Shown in pieces: positions 13,403 to 24,620 of a stretch of 64,000 nucleotides of DNA. The translations under genes and the position numbers were made by a program. The DNA lies in assembly GCF_018687715.1 (NCBI RefSeq), contig NC_056766.1:39279433-39343432 (forward strand), written 5' to 3'. Position 1 is the stretch's first letter; the number at the start of each line of letters is the position of its first letter. The notes beneath the pieces are model-generated. The model was not told the origin of the DNA. It saw only the letters and a list, made by a program, of their open reading frames with translations, and made no database searches. Source of the stretch: Carya illinoinensis. Taxonomy: Eukaryota > Streptophyta > Magnoliopsida > Fagales > Juglandaceae.

Positions 13403-15721
13403 AACAAACATGGAACTCTACGATTGCTCCCATGTCTAGTTCTCCAACCAATGTCAGCTCTAGTGTAGTTGCCAGTTGTAGTGTACAAAGTAGCGTTAGT
13501 GTAACCTCTAGCTCTTGTTTGGCTTTACCAATATTTGTTCCTTCGACGAATGCCAACCCATATCCATATGGCAGCGAGATAATGTGTTTGATTTTCTATA
13601 TGCGTTGTCTTTTACATTATTTAGAACATATATTGTCATATAATACTTTTTTCTCCTAATTTACAGGAAAATAAAGTGCAGCAAAGTAACTCTATTGAAG
13701 AGATTAGAGAGACCACTTTAGAATCGATAGACTGTGAAGAGCAGTCTACTGCCTCTTTGGGTAATACTGTCGAGACCAAAGAGGTTGGCAGTTCTGGGTC
13801 ACTTCATGTCCAGCAAACTGGTGGGGTGATATTGTTGAGGATCCAAAGCCAGGGATGTGCTTTGAATCGGAGAATGCGTTGATGGCTTATTATAAACAGT
13901 ATGGAAAACAAAAAGGTTTTCCGGTTATGATACAAAGGAGTAAAAGAGAGAAAGATGAGAGTATCAAATATGTTACTCTGGGATGTGCTCGTGGTGGGAA
14001 GGCATGGAATAGGGCATCGAATGTCTCGAAACCTGGGCCAACAAGTAAGATAGATTGCAAGGCAAGGATGAATGGGATGTTCAAGAATGAGAAGTTATGT
14101 ATCATATCAGTTTTTAACACAAACAATCATGTACTCAGTACAAGAAAAGCAAGATTCTTTAGATGCAACAGAGAAGTTAATGAATCAGTTAAGAGGGTGT
14201 TGGATACAAATGATCAGGCTGGCATATGGATGAATAAGAGTTTTCAAACTATTGTGACTGAGGCGGGTGGACTTGAGAATGTACCATTTGGAGAAAAAGA
14301 TTGTCGTAACTATATTGATAAGGCACGACACCTGCGTCTTGGTAAAGGTGGTGCTCAAGCATTGCTGGAATACTTTAGAAGGATGCAATACAAGAATGAT
14401 GACTTTTTCGATATCATGGAGGTAGATGAGGAGGATAGGATGAGAAATGTATTTTGGGCGGATGCCCGTAGTAGAGGGGCCTATAAATATTTTGGAGATA
14501 TGGTAACATTCGATACCACATACCTGACAAATAGGTATGGCATGCCATTTGCACCTTTCGTGGGTGTTAACCACCATGTACAATCAATCCTTTTGGGTGC
14601 ACGCCTTATTTCAAGTGAGGATATAGAATCATTTGTATGGTTATTTAAAAGTTGGTTTGCTTGCATGGATGGAAAAGCGCCAAATACTATTATTACAGAT
14701 CAAGATCGTGCAATAAAAAATGTGATCGCCATTGTTTTTTCCAACACGCGACATAGATATTGCTTGTGACACATATTGAAAAAGGTCCTTGAGAAGCTTG
14801 GTTTCCATAGTCAATACCAATTTGGCTTGAAAAGTAAGTTAGTATCTTGTGTATATGACTCCCTTACTATCGAGGAGTTTGAGAATTCTTGGAACATCCT
14901 CAAGGATACATTCAACTTGCATGAAAATGCATGGCTGCAAAGTTTATATGCACAGAGAGAGTTTTGGGTGCCTGTATATTTAAAGAACTCGTTTTGGGTT
15001 GGAATGAGTACAATTCAGGGCAGTAAGAGCATGAAAACTTTCTTCGATATCTATGTGCATGCCAAGACAAACCTTAAAGAATTTGTTGATCAGTTCGACA
15101 ATGCATTGAAGAAAAAAAATTGAGAATGAAAACCAAGCAGACTTTCATTCTTTCAACTTCACCATTCTTTGCATATCACACTTGGCTCTTGAGAAGAAGT
15201 TTCAAAATGTGTATACAAATGAAAAATTTAGAGAGGTACAACAAGAAGTAATGGGAATGATTTATTGTCATTGTTGTTTCGAGAAAATGGATGGAGTAAT
15301 CACAACTTACTCAGTTGATGATGAAGTTAAGGCTTAAGATTTCATTAAGGAGGTTACTTATACTATTTTGTTTAATGAGGTCGAGTGTGAGGCGAAGTGT
15401 CTTTGTGGGTTATTTGAGATGCGAGGGATAATATGTAGATATATTCTTGCCATCTTTTCAGCACAGAAAGTTCGTGAGTTGCCAGAAAAGTTCATACTGG
15501 ACCGATAGAAAAAGGACATAAAACATAGGTATACTATTATTCCGAGCAGTCATGACGTTGCTGATCAGAGGCCAGAAACTGTTAAGTATAAACGTCTATT
15601 GAAGATTTGTTATGAGGTAATAACAAATGCTTGCACGCAAGATGGGCACACTGAGGATATGGTATCAAAGTTGTATGCGATGATGAGGTATACTGTATCT
15701 CGAAGCCCTACAACATAGATT
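13403..15721 (+). pseudogene. FAR1-related / MULE-type transposase, decayed
   Basis: A short serine-rich 5' segment (13403-13574) and a segment at about 13667-13860 precede the main frame. The main frame from 13855 starts with a FAR1 DNA-binding-type domain: FESENALMAYYKQYG, then the Cys/Arg block LGCARGGK and an IDCKARM motif. It is followed by a MULE transposase core with FGDMVTFDTTYLTNRYGMPF, PNTIITDQDRAIKN and RHRYCL. The Trp codon expected after RYCL is TGA (14767-14769). The frame resumes to an A-run at about 15111-15120 where it shifts. Further stops follow near 15336 and 15508. The SWIM-type zinc finger (CLCGLFEMRGIICRYIL) has Tyr where His is expected. FAR1/FRS proteins are phytochrome-A pathway regulators derived from such transposases. 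With these stops it is more likely a dead MULE copy than a working FRS gene. No terminal inverted repeats were identified. Confidence 0.85.
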
Positions 15722-17158
15722 CCAATGTTGGAGTAAGTACTATGAATGCAGCCACGGAAGGAAGTTCGAAAAAGTTGTCCCCATTTTTTCAGATGTAAGG
15801 AAAGACCCCCATGTAAGATAAGAATGTCAATGATGGAGGAACAAATGAGGAAAAAAAAAAAACTAAGGCTATGAGAAAGAAAGGAGATTGGGAAAAGCAG
15901 ATTGGTGAGAGTAAATAAAAGCAGATTTGAGTATTTAATAATATACTATTATTTGTGAACATGGCTTATTTATATATATTTTTATATTGTCAGAGGCATG
16001 GATTGGACAGCGAATTATTGGAAAGCAGTGGAAATCAACTTGGTGGAAATCAAGAAAATGCACAAACTCCTGTAATATTGGTGGATCAAGAAAGTGTACA
16101 ACAAGAAGTGATGGGGACACAAGAAAGTGTGCTAAAGCTTTACTTCATTTATTTCTTATATTTTTAAGTTTTTTTTATGTGGGTCTTATTTTGTCTGCTA
16201 TTACATACACAAATACAACTAGGGATGGATGGGACACAGCCAGAGACGGTAGATGGAACGTAGCCAAATAGCATATTATATCAAGACTTTGTCTTTGAGT
16301 GTTGTTCTATGTTGTGTGTTAAAGTTGGTTTGTAAACAAATGCTTATTGTTAGTGATTTGTTTGAACTCAGCCAAGTGAACTTGTATTTATTGTTGGGCT
16401 GCTATTTATGTAAATGAAGTGCTTTGAGTGCATGTGCGGTTTATGTACCCAGTCCATAGTTTATGTAATGCATATGGAAAAAGTTGCAGAATTTTTCAGT
16501 GAACTTGCAAGTTTTTTAGTTAATGCAGTAGTCCATAGTGTTGGAGTAACAAATGTTCAAGTTTGCTACTATCTGCAGATTTTTTTTTTCAGTCTGCAGA
16601 TTTTTGCATTATGCTCCTATAATGCAGCAGTCCATTGTTTTTGTATCACACGTGTAGAATGAGCAAAATTTTTTAGTTTATATGCAGATTTTTTAGTTAA
16701 TGCAGTTGCATATTTCTGCACTGTGAATGACACAGATTTTTCCTTAAAATTTGGATTTTGCAGTACATATGCGGATGAATATGCAGCTACCTTCAAAAAC
16801 CTGTTAATAGTGGCTGTTTATAGAGCAGATTTTCTTGCTAAAAAAACTCAAAAAGGATCAAAACTGTTAGACAATGAATTTACAAATTCAAGCTTTGCAT
16901 TGAAAGTCTCAATAAATACAAAGAGTTTCCACAAAATACAAAAATATTCCACATACATGAGAATACAACTTTGTTAATACCTACTTTGTTAATAAGCAAT
17001 GAAACGTTAAAGAACAAAAAAAGTTTACACTTTTTACAAATAAAGTCTCAAGTACATTAATTAAAGTCTAGACTTACAAATGCTAAGTTCCTATCAAATA
17101 CAAATACAAAGTGTTCATCACTTCGAGCGTATCAAATACAAATAAATAACTATGAACA
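15722..17158. other. Flank of the FAR1-like pseudogene
   Basis: No recognisable gene. The GCAGATTTTT-like motif recurs several times between about 16570 and 16840 (with CAGTTGCAT and CAGTAGTCC variants), giving a loose local repeat. 15722-16000 probably continues the decayed C-terminus. Confidence 0.45.
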
Positions 17159-17793
17159 TTAGTCATTGCCCACAAAGTAGTGTTCGTGCATGCCGCATGT
17201 CGGCTTCTTGCCTATGAAGCTAGGCTTCATCGTTGTGGAGTGCCAACTCCCTTTAGTCAATCTCTTATTCTCTCTTTCGAAGCTGGGTTTCATCATTGTG
17301 GCGTGCCAACTCCCTCTTTCCAATCCCTTCTTCTCTCTTTTTAAGTTTTTCATCTTTCCTTAATATTTTTGCTTCTCTCTTTACAAGAGCTTGCTCTTTG
17401 TATTCACTACTATCTGCCCACTTGAAATATTTACAGTGTGGTAACCCTTGTGTGTCACATAAATAATTAAGTATGTTTGATGTCACAATTTTTAAAAAAA
17501 CATTAATATGTAAATAGAAACATACAAGTACAATTAATTGCATTTACCTTTTTGTTGTACAATGGACACCCAAAGAATGCTCGTCCAAGATTTCTTGGAG
17601 TATTTGATATTCTAAGTACAGCTTCTTTCCCACAACTGCACATTGGGACAATACTCAATGTGCTATTAACAAGCGATACTGAAGAAACTGATGATGACAT
17701 CCTTAATTTTTTTTCCTGATGAATATATAGGACTATAGGTTTGGAACTTGATAGCTGGTTTGCAAGAAGATACAACATGTATTTATTGGTCAA
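17159..17793 (-). pseudogene. GRF-type zinc-finger protein fragment
   Basis: Exon-like segment 17553-17793 contains CSCGKEAVLR, the NLGRAFFGCPLY core and then NKK before a GTAAAT donor. A second segment starting near 17445 continues with LPHCKYFKWAD. Together they form the Cys-x-Cys-Gly, GR-x-FF-x-C, C-x-x-F-x-W pattern of the GRF zinc finger, a nucleic-acid-binding fold. A charged, repetitive helical tail (KREAKILRKDEKLKKREE) follows, and the motif KREN/GSWH is loosely repeated in it. The simplest splice junction shifts frame by one base, so the copy is probably broken. Small GRF proteins of this shape are common repeat-associated genes in plants. It sits between the FAR1-like pseudogene and the KAI2 exon. 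Confidence 0.65.
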
Positions 17794-17863
17794 ATAATAA
17801 GAAACGTAAGCTTTTTACCCTTTATCATTGTAGTGAAAATAAGCCAACTGCACTCATGCATAT

Positions 17864-18508
17864 TGTTACGATTTATGTACAAAATACCTTTTATACAGAT
17901 TACAAATACAGATTAAAAACTAGAAATATTCACAAATCAAGAACCAAACAGATTCAGACGAAACCCTAATATCCAATTAGAACAAGATAATAACAAGAAA
18001 CAGAATAATAACAAGATTAATAACCAAGAAATAATAGGAATAATGCAAAGAAAGAACAACACAACCAATTTACGTGGTTCGACCCTAATGGTCTACGTCC
18101 ACGGCAGGAATGGCCTTAGAGCTTTATTGATAATCAGTGTCCTTCATAGAGAAGCCTCAGAAAACACTCTCATATTACAGAACACTCGTCTCACTACAGA
18201 AAATCATAGATTCTCTCTTCTCACAGTGAAACCCTAGCTTTCTTCCCTCTCTGTTCTCACTCTCTCAAAAACCCTCTCTCAATCGGCAGAAACAATACAT
18301 AATGAATTAGGTTAACAGCAGAGGTCTAAAGCGATGTATATATATGGCATAATAGATGGCTCCACATGTCCAGATCCTGTGGCTCAAGTTTAACCCTTGT
18401 TTGATGCAGCTTACGAGTCACGTGCTGGTCACGTGATCACCAGCTCAGCTCATTAAACTTCATTGATCCATAATCTTCTATATATTTATACACCATTCGA
18501 TTGTCACA
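17864..18508. mobile_element. LTR-like element, possible solo LTR
   Basis: Starts TGTTACGATT and ends ATTGTCACA, the TG...CA pattern of LTRs. It contains the block TTACGTGGTTCGACCCTAA followed by TCTACGTCCACGGCAGGAAT, which also occurs in diverged form at about 21259-21300. The flanking five bases do not match (CATAT against AGAGA), so the boundary or the solo-LTR status is uncertain. Confidence 0.45.
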
Positions 18509-20474
18509 AGAGAGAAGGGTCAGATAACATATAACAATAAATAAATTAATTGCCATATCTTTTACACATATGATACTCTCCAGCCCAATAACTTCATGCA
18601 TGTCATTTGTACATTAGTTGCTCTTCTTTTTAGTAGTGTTATAATTTACTACAGAATGAAGTTACAACCAAAATAAAGGGAAATATTAAAATAAAGGAAA
18701 AAGTATATTTCGTACAAAAAAACTACAACAATTAGTGTCTATTGCCAAAAAGTGGTAGTTTGGGATGCAAATTGCGAAAATGATGGTAGTTTGTAGAAGC
18801 AAAATGTACTTTCCCCTTATATCAATAATCGTAGTAACATATTCTCCAATACTAAACACACACGGATTGACTATTGTTTCAATATCGCAGTTGGGAACTA
18901 CATGAATTAATTGCAGACAATAAACATGAAACAATGTGATGGATGCATGGCCAATGAGTATATTGAATTAGAACAGTTGATGAATACAAATGATTATGGA
19001 TGAGGCAACGCTGTTCATATGTATCATGAAGATAGGAATATCATGGCTTGTTTGGTTGACATGATTAATTACAATTACTACCATTCCTTGGCCATTATAC
19101 CCTCATGTTAAAGGCATTTTGAGTATTGCCAGAAGATTAATTAAGACATTCTTCTTTTCTGTCAATTACCACTTTTGGGAGGATACAGGTGCTGAAAGGT
19201 GTCAATTTATCCCTCCACCATAAAATAAACCACCCAATTCACTTTCAAAGTTCAGATCATATGTTAGTTATCCAACAGAACTCTGTTTCAAAGACTCAAC
19301 TGTGACACCGCACCGCACCACACCACACCACACCACTCAAAAAGCTCTCTATGTCAAATTCTACTTCAATAATGGCAATATACATACATCCATCTCAAGC
19401 CAAAAGAATTAATTCAGGTGGGGTGATAAAATGACTTACCCCAACATGTGTTTCATCTAATTCTCATCATCTTTTTGCCGCTGTTAGTTTTTAATCATCA
19501 CGAATCTTATAAGGAGCAGTATACCATTTTCCCTCTCATACCAAATTCCAACAAAACCTAGAAACAAAAGGGATACTATTAAAGCCTTCCGTCACATACA
19601 TGATTTGCTAAAGAAAAGAAAAGAAAATCTCTATGACACAAACTCTCAAGAAAATATCAAAGAAATGAAAAAAAAAAAAGAAAAAAAAGAAAACTAAGCG
19701 AGCACATATACTCCACAGATGCATTCTCTATTCTGGCACCATAGCCATTTGCCCCATTCAGTCCATTCCCATGGGAGGGGTACTTCTTTGAGCTCGTATT
19801 TTTCTTTTGATAATAATGGACTAAGTAAAAGGTTCCAAAATAGTTGCATTGATGCTAAAAGAAATCAGGATTCCGATATATACCTTCTTCCACTTACCAT
19901 CGGGGACTCAAGATGTCAAAACCTTCAAAGGAAAATCAGGATTCTGATATACACCTTCTTCCACTTACGTACTTTTTTTTCTTTTGGAGTAGTGAGTTAC
20001 GCACCTTGTTGCTACCATTTAGGGTTAGGGTTGGGAACATGATCGCACGGAGAGAGGGAAGGGGAAGGAGGGTTAGGATTGGGAATGGGATCGCACAGAG
20101 AGAGGGAAGGGGAGGGAGAGCACGAGGAGAGAAATGAAAAATGAAATGCACCATTTCATGTGAGTCATTACATGATATTAACTTTAACCAAATGCACCAT
20201 TTTATTTACTCCAAGACGGTGCATTTGACTCCACGTTGGACGCTGTTCGCAGGGAGGCCTCCCGTATGCCTGCATTTGGACTTTTCGTTTATCATCTAGA
20301 CATGGGTACGATTGTGAATTCTCTCATCTCATTACCAGAAACTGTATTTAATGTTGGGATTCATATAAAAAAATGATTGAAAATCTGATCATATTATGGA
20401 CGTAACCCAATTATATATTGTATCAGTTGAGATGATAGAAAAATATTAGAGGTAAGGATATGTAGATCATCTAC
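18509..20474. other. Pseudogene intron, repeats only
   Basis: No gene recognised. Contains a CACAC-rich run at about 19310-19336, A-rich runs near 19669-19693, a 71-bp-period duplication (copies at about 19862-19896 and 19933-19968) and a 48-bp-period duplication (about 20030-20125). Confidence 0.55.
19862..20125. repeat. Two small tandem duplications
   Basis: A segment with ATCAGGATTC and TTCTTCCACTTAC is present twice, 71 bp apart. Just downstream a GATCGCAC plus GAGAGAGGGAAGGGG unit is present twice, 48 bp apart. Confidence 0.75.
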
Positions 20475-20843
20475 CTTGGGTTCGGGGAGAGCATGAGAAT
20501 CTTAGAGAAGAGATTAGGATGTATGGTGGAGGCAATGGAGCCTATCATGGCAGAGAATGAATGACCAACAAAGATGCAGGAATCAACTTGTACCTCTTCT
20601 AAAATAGCAAGCAAATCGTACGCAAAACCCTCTAGAGTTGAATACCGTTCAAAGTCAAAAGTAATCTGGGTTTGTTGTGCTGGCACCCATATTATTGTAG
20701 AGGATGACACGATATTCATCAACGAGGTGAGGTACAAGATGCTTCCACACAGACTGACCTGTGCCAAACCCATGTCCTAGAACTACTATTTTCTCACCTC
20801 TTCCTAACACCCTTACATTGTGAGCTTCTTCCACTATCCCCAT

Positions 20844-21751
20844 TTTCCTTTTCAATCCCTTGTTTTTTTCTTTCTGAAATTGATCTGCTTGCTCTGTGAA
20901 TTGTTGAGCTGGTTTTTGCCTTCTGGGTTTTGAGTAAGCTAGCTTGCTGAAAAAGTCCCATTTAACTAGATAAGATTGGCATGCATAGATTTTATCTGTA
21001 GAATTTATTCTAATGGAATCTGTTATATTTTCAGCCCTCTCTCAAACAAACACTCAAAGAACTAAATTAATGTAACTGGTTATAATATGTGATTAATTTG
21101 AACAAAAGATAACCAAAACTCCAATAAAATATATGATTAACGTGATTGGTTTAGTTTTCTATTTTAAACACGTTAGAAATCCTAAATCACAATATGTACT
21201 CATGCAAGATCAAAATAAAAGCAAGAATAATAAAAGAAATGTGAAATCAACACAAGAAATTACGTGGTTTGACCCTATAGTTTACATCTACGACAGGAAT
21301 AGTCTAAGAGTCTTTATTATTAAAGAATGCATCAAAACTTGAGTTTATAATTACTTACAACTATTGATCATTGCACAAAATATGGATCAACTTCCTCGTA
21401 TTATCCTCTAATGACACCACATAATAAAACATACTTGATCATCTTCTCAAGCTCTAATGAAAATCCCTTCTGTTTCTCTCCAGATCGCAGCTTCAATATT
21501 TGGTAAAGTGAAAATTGTCCTCTACTTGTTCACACATTTGACTTATATATAAAAACTACATATCTACAAGTTTGCCATTAACAGTAAATTACAAAAATGC
21601 CATTAATGAAATACAAATACTTAAAAACGACAATGTTGTTGTGAGGTAAAATCTTGGCACATCTTTAACAGAATCTCTTTTTTTCCTGTCGTGTCATTCT
21701 CATGAATTGCATTCCTGTCCCCTGATGCTTGTCCACCAGTTGTACTATTGA
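20844..21751. other. Upstream flank of the KAI2-like pseudogene, with LTR-like piece
   Basis: The former promoter region of the pseudogene. At about 21160-21560 lies a diverged relative of the LTR-like element at 17864-18508, sharing TTACGTGGTT and ACGACAGGAAT. No other content recognised. Confidence 0.45.
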
Positions 21752-22140
21752 CAGTGGCGGAACCAGAAATTTGTTTTAGGGGGGCCAAGTGAAACTAAAA
21801 ATATAAAAAGATGTTTTTTATTCTATTTCTCCACATTTTTTTGTGGTATAAAACTATCAGATAGTAAGATCTAAAATAAAATTCAAATAAGTTTAATACA
21901 ACTTATATATTAAAAAAATATATCATGTGTTAAGGACAATATATTATTAAAATAACAAAAAAATATAAGTAAATAATCTATAAGATCCAAATAATTTTGT
22001 AAAAGAGGGCCAAATTAATTTTTTAGAGAGGGGGCCAACACAAGATAAAATTAATATTATCTTATTAAATCATAAAATATTAATATATATTTTTTTTCAA
22101 ACTTTAGGGGGGGCTATGGGCCTTAATAGGTTCGCCACTG
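21752..22140. mobile_element. MITE-like element with CAGTGGCGGAACC termini
   Basis: A 389-bp AT-rich, non-coding segment bounded by CAGTGGCGGAACC on the left and GGTTCGCCACTG on the right, inverted copies with one base missing. G-rich blocks (TTAGGGGGGCCAAG and TTTAGGGGGGGCTATGGGCC) lie just inside both ends. No clear target duplication, so the superfamily is open. Confidence 0.6.
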
Positions 22141-22182
22141 AGTGGACTGATGAGTGGGTTGGAGAAAGTAGTTTTTTCTGAC

Positions 22183-22955
22183 CATAGATGAAAGAGTTTG
22201 GCTAGGATTAAGTAACTAAAATAATAAGTTTGGATAGAATTAGGTGATTAAGATGATAAACTCCATCTTACATTAGGTTTTGTATTTTAGATGAATACAA
22301 AATACTTTGAGTTTATCTAAAGTTATTTTGATTTTATTTAGAGATTGTTAGGAAGTGTTTTAGATAAGTAAAAAGTGTAGAAGTTGAGTTCTAAGATAAA
22401 TAAATCTTATCCAGAGAAGAGTTCGAATGTGAAACTGTCGCTATTGAAAAGATAAGTATCAGGTGCCAGCAAACCGTCAGCAGACATTCATTCTATCTGT
22501 CACTGTTGAGATCAATCACTCTATCTCAATTCATGTGCAAGGGCTTTTCTCTCAAAATTGTGATCATGCTCCATGTTGGAGATGGAGTGATTATAATTCA
22601 GCCACTGGAGTTTCAAGAGAAAAACCAATGATTGAAAATCGTCAAAAGTTTTGGCTGTTACTACGATAGAGACAAATGGGTTGTTTGTTGTGTCAAATAA
22701 GAGAGTCAATTGACAAATGTTTTATAATTGAGACTAGTACTTGATTGTCAAATAATAAAATTGACTTTTCTAGATTTCACTGCCTCGTAGGATTTGACTT
22801 TTAAAGAGTTTTCTTTTATTACCAAGATTGATGTTATGCAATAAATTTTTTTTTAAGTTATTGTTTGGTTATTAAATAATTGCATGATTGATGATTAATT
22901 TTGAGTGAATTGGTAGAACCTTATATTAAAATACATGGATACTTGGGTAATTTAA
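22183..22955 (+). repeat. 5' LTR of the copia element
   Basis: 773 bp. Aligns with 27332-28208 from AGAGTTTGGCTAGGATTA to GGATACTTG. A middle segment present in the 3' LTR (about 27630-27745) is mostly replaced or missing here. Confidence 0.85.
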
Positions 22956-22989
22956 ATTGGCATCAGAGGCTGGTTCACTCAGACTAGTT

Positions 22990-24620
22990 TTCATCGTTAT
23001 ATGCCCCGCTACACTTTAATGAGGAAAACTATACTTATTGGAAAGTTTGCATGACAACTTTCCTCAAGTCTTTAGATGAACATGTGTGGTATGTAGTTGA
23101 ACGATGATGGACTAAGCTCGAGACAACTCTTGATGTTTGGACTAGAGATGAGATCAACAACTGCAATTGAAATAGCAGAGGACTTAACGCTATTTTCATG
23201 GCTGTATCTCTCGAAGAGTTTAAAAGAATCTCCATGTATGATACTGTCAAAGAAGTTTGGGATATTTTGGAGGTTACATATGAAGGCACAAAAATAGTTA
23301 AAAATAAAAATTGAAGAGATTAAAAATGCTGGAATATGAGAGTTTTAATAACTTTTATATTAAACTTAATGATATTATGACTTCCAAGTTTAATCTCGAC
23401 AAGAAGGTGGAAGATTCAAGAGTCATGAGAAAGATTTTAAGGTCCATGCGTGAAACATTTTGCCCAAAAGTTACAAACACTAAGGAAAGCAAGTATTTGG
23501 ATGTTATATATTAAGGTTGAAGAACTGGTTGGTTTTTTTCAAACATATGATTCATCACTTCCTCAAATAAGAAAATGTATGTCTATTGCATTAAAGGCTA
23601 TGAAAGAAGATCAAGATGATTTTTCTAATGAAGAAAAAATCTGAACAAATAAGGATATAGATCTCATTGCAAGGAAATTCAAAAAAAATTTTATTTAATA
23701 AGAAAGCTAGTGGAAAACAAAAATGAGGTAATGAATTTCCTGCAAAGAAGAAGAATAAAGAAAAATCAGAGAAAAATGATAAAGTACAGTGTCATGAGTG
23801 CTCTGGCTATGGTCATATCAGAGTGGAGTGCCCAAACTTTAAGAAAAATAAAGGAAAAGTATTGAATCTGAAATTTAGTGATAGTTCAAAATCTAAAACT
23901 TCTAGTTTATTGTTTGATGATAAAAATTCCTTTATGGCTTTTACCACTGTTGTTGATGATTTTCCTGAAATTCTACCAAAAAAATCTGAAAGCGAATTTC
24001 ATGATAGTGACTCGATTATAGCTCTTGTTGATGCTAACCATGAGCTAAGCATACAAGAGGCGTATAATGATTTATGTGAAAAAGTAGTCAAGCTGAAAAA
24101 ACTTCACAAGAAGCTGTACAACAATTTGATAGCAGTAGAGAATGAAAAGAACAATCTTTTGGAGGTGTTGAAGATTTCTGAAGTTGATATCTCGAGATCG
24201 AAGGCTCAAAAGGATGCACTAGACAAAGAATTGAAGAGTTCTTAAGAGTGTCAACAAAAATCAACAACTTAGAAATCAGATGAAATGTTAAGTAGTCAAA
24301 AGTTCAGCTATGATTATACTAGTTTAGGGTATACAACTTCCCAAGATAAAGATACTCAAGCCTTATCATTCACTGCCACTACCATTAAGAGTATAGTCTT
24401 TGTCAAAGGAAGTTAAATTGTAGATGTTCCAAAAGAAGTCGCTTCACGGTTAAATTATTTTGAAAAGTCACATGAAACATCAACATCAAATAAGCTGAAC
24501 CGAGGTAAGGCTGGAGGTAAGTTTGTGCTTATTTGTCATTATTGTAGTATTTTTGGTTATATAAGGCCATATTGCTTTAATTTGAATAAAGTGAAAAAAA
24601 TGGAGGTGAAAGAAAATTAA
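22990..24620 (+). pseudogene. Decayed copia gag with two zinc knuckles
   Basis: Frames can be followed across several stops. An N-terminal gag block (NEENYTYWKV, then LKSLDEHVWYVV) is followed by a helical part (EYESFNNFYIKLNDIM) and the first knuckle CHECSGYGHIRVEC at about 23791-23834. An acidic, coiled-coil-like segment follows, and then a second knuckle CHYCSIFGYIRPYC near 24536, in which the expected His is Tyr. Two knuckles separated by a coiled coil are typical of Sirevirus gag. Gag would package element RNA; this copy cannot encode it intact. Confidence 0.75.

Larger units (their letters stand above)
10690..20843 (-). pseudogene. KAI2-like karrikin receptor (alpha/beta hydrolase) pseudogene, exons 9.3 kb apart
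   Basis: Exon 1 is 20475-20843. It begins [10 protein letters not shown], carries [20 protein letters not shown] and the nucleophile elbow GHSFSAMIG, and ends LSPNPR at donor AG|GTAGAT. Exon 2 is 10690-11157. It opens [11 protein letters not shown] after acceptor GATAG and keeps NMRPDIALS, the catalytic Asp block IRDLSVP and the catalytic His in GHLPQL. The two halves join in phase (split AGG codon), at a position I believe matches the KAI2-family intron. Lesions are one extra base in an A-run at 20657-20660, a G-rich insertion of about 14 bp near 11020-11039 that shifts frame, and an in-frame TAA at 10780-10782 two codons before the catalytic His. A typical KAI2 has about 270 residues; this locus cannot make one. 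Family knowledge: KAI2 perceives karrikins or an endogenous ligand and acts with MAX2 and SMAX1. The clade (KAI2 rather than D14 or DLK2) rests on the N-terminus and is fairly sure. Confidence 0.88.

Noticed and set aside
14185..14583. 132-codon minus-strand open frame
   Set aside because: Exact antisense shadow of the FAR1-like transposase frame.
20020..20040. TTTAGGGTTAGGG telomere-like motif
   Set aside because: Only about two units, within a G-rich duplicated stretch; not a telomere or an interstitial array.
23823..24245. 140-codon open frame taken as an independent coiled-coil gene
   Set aside because: It is the acidic, coiled-coil part of the copia gag between the two zinc knuckles.
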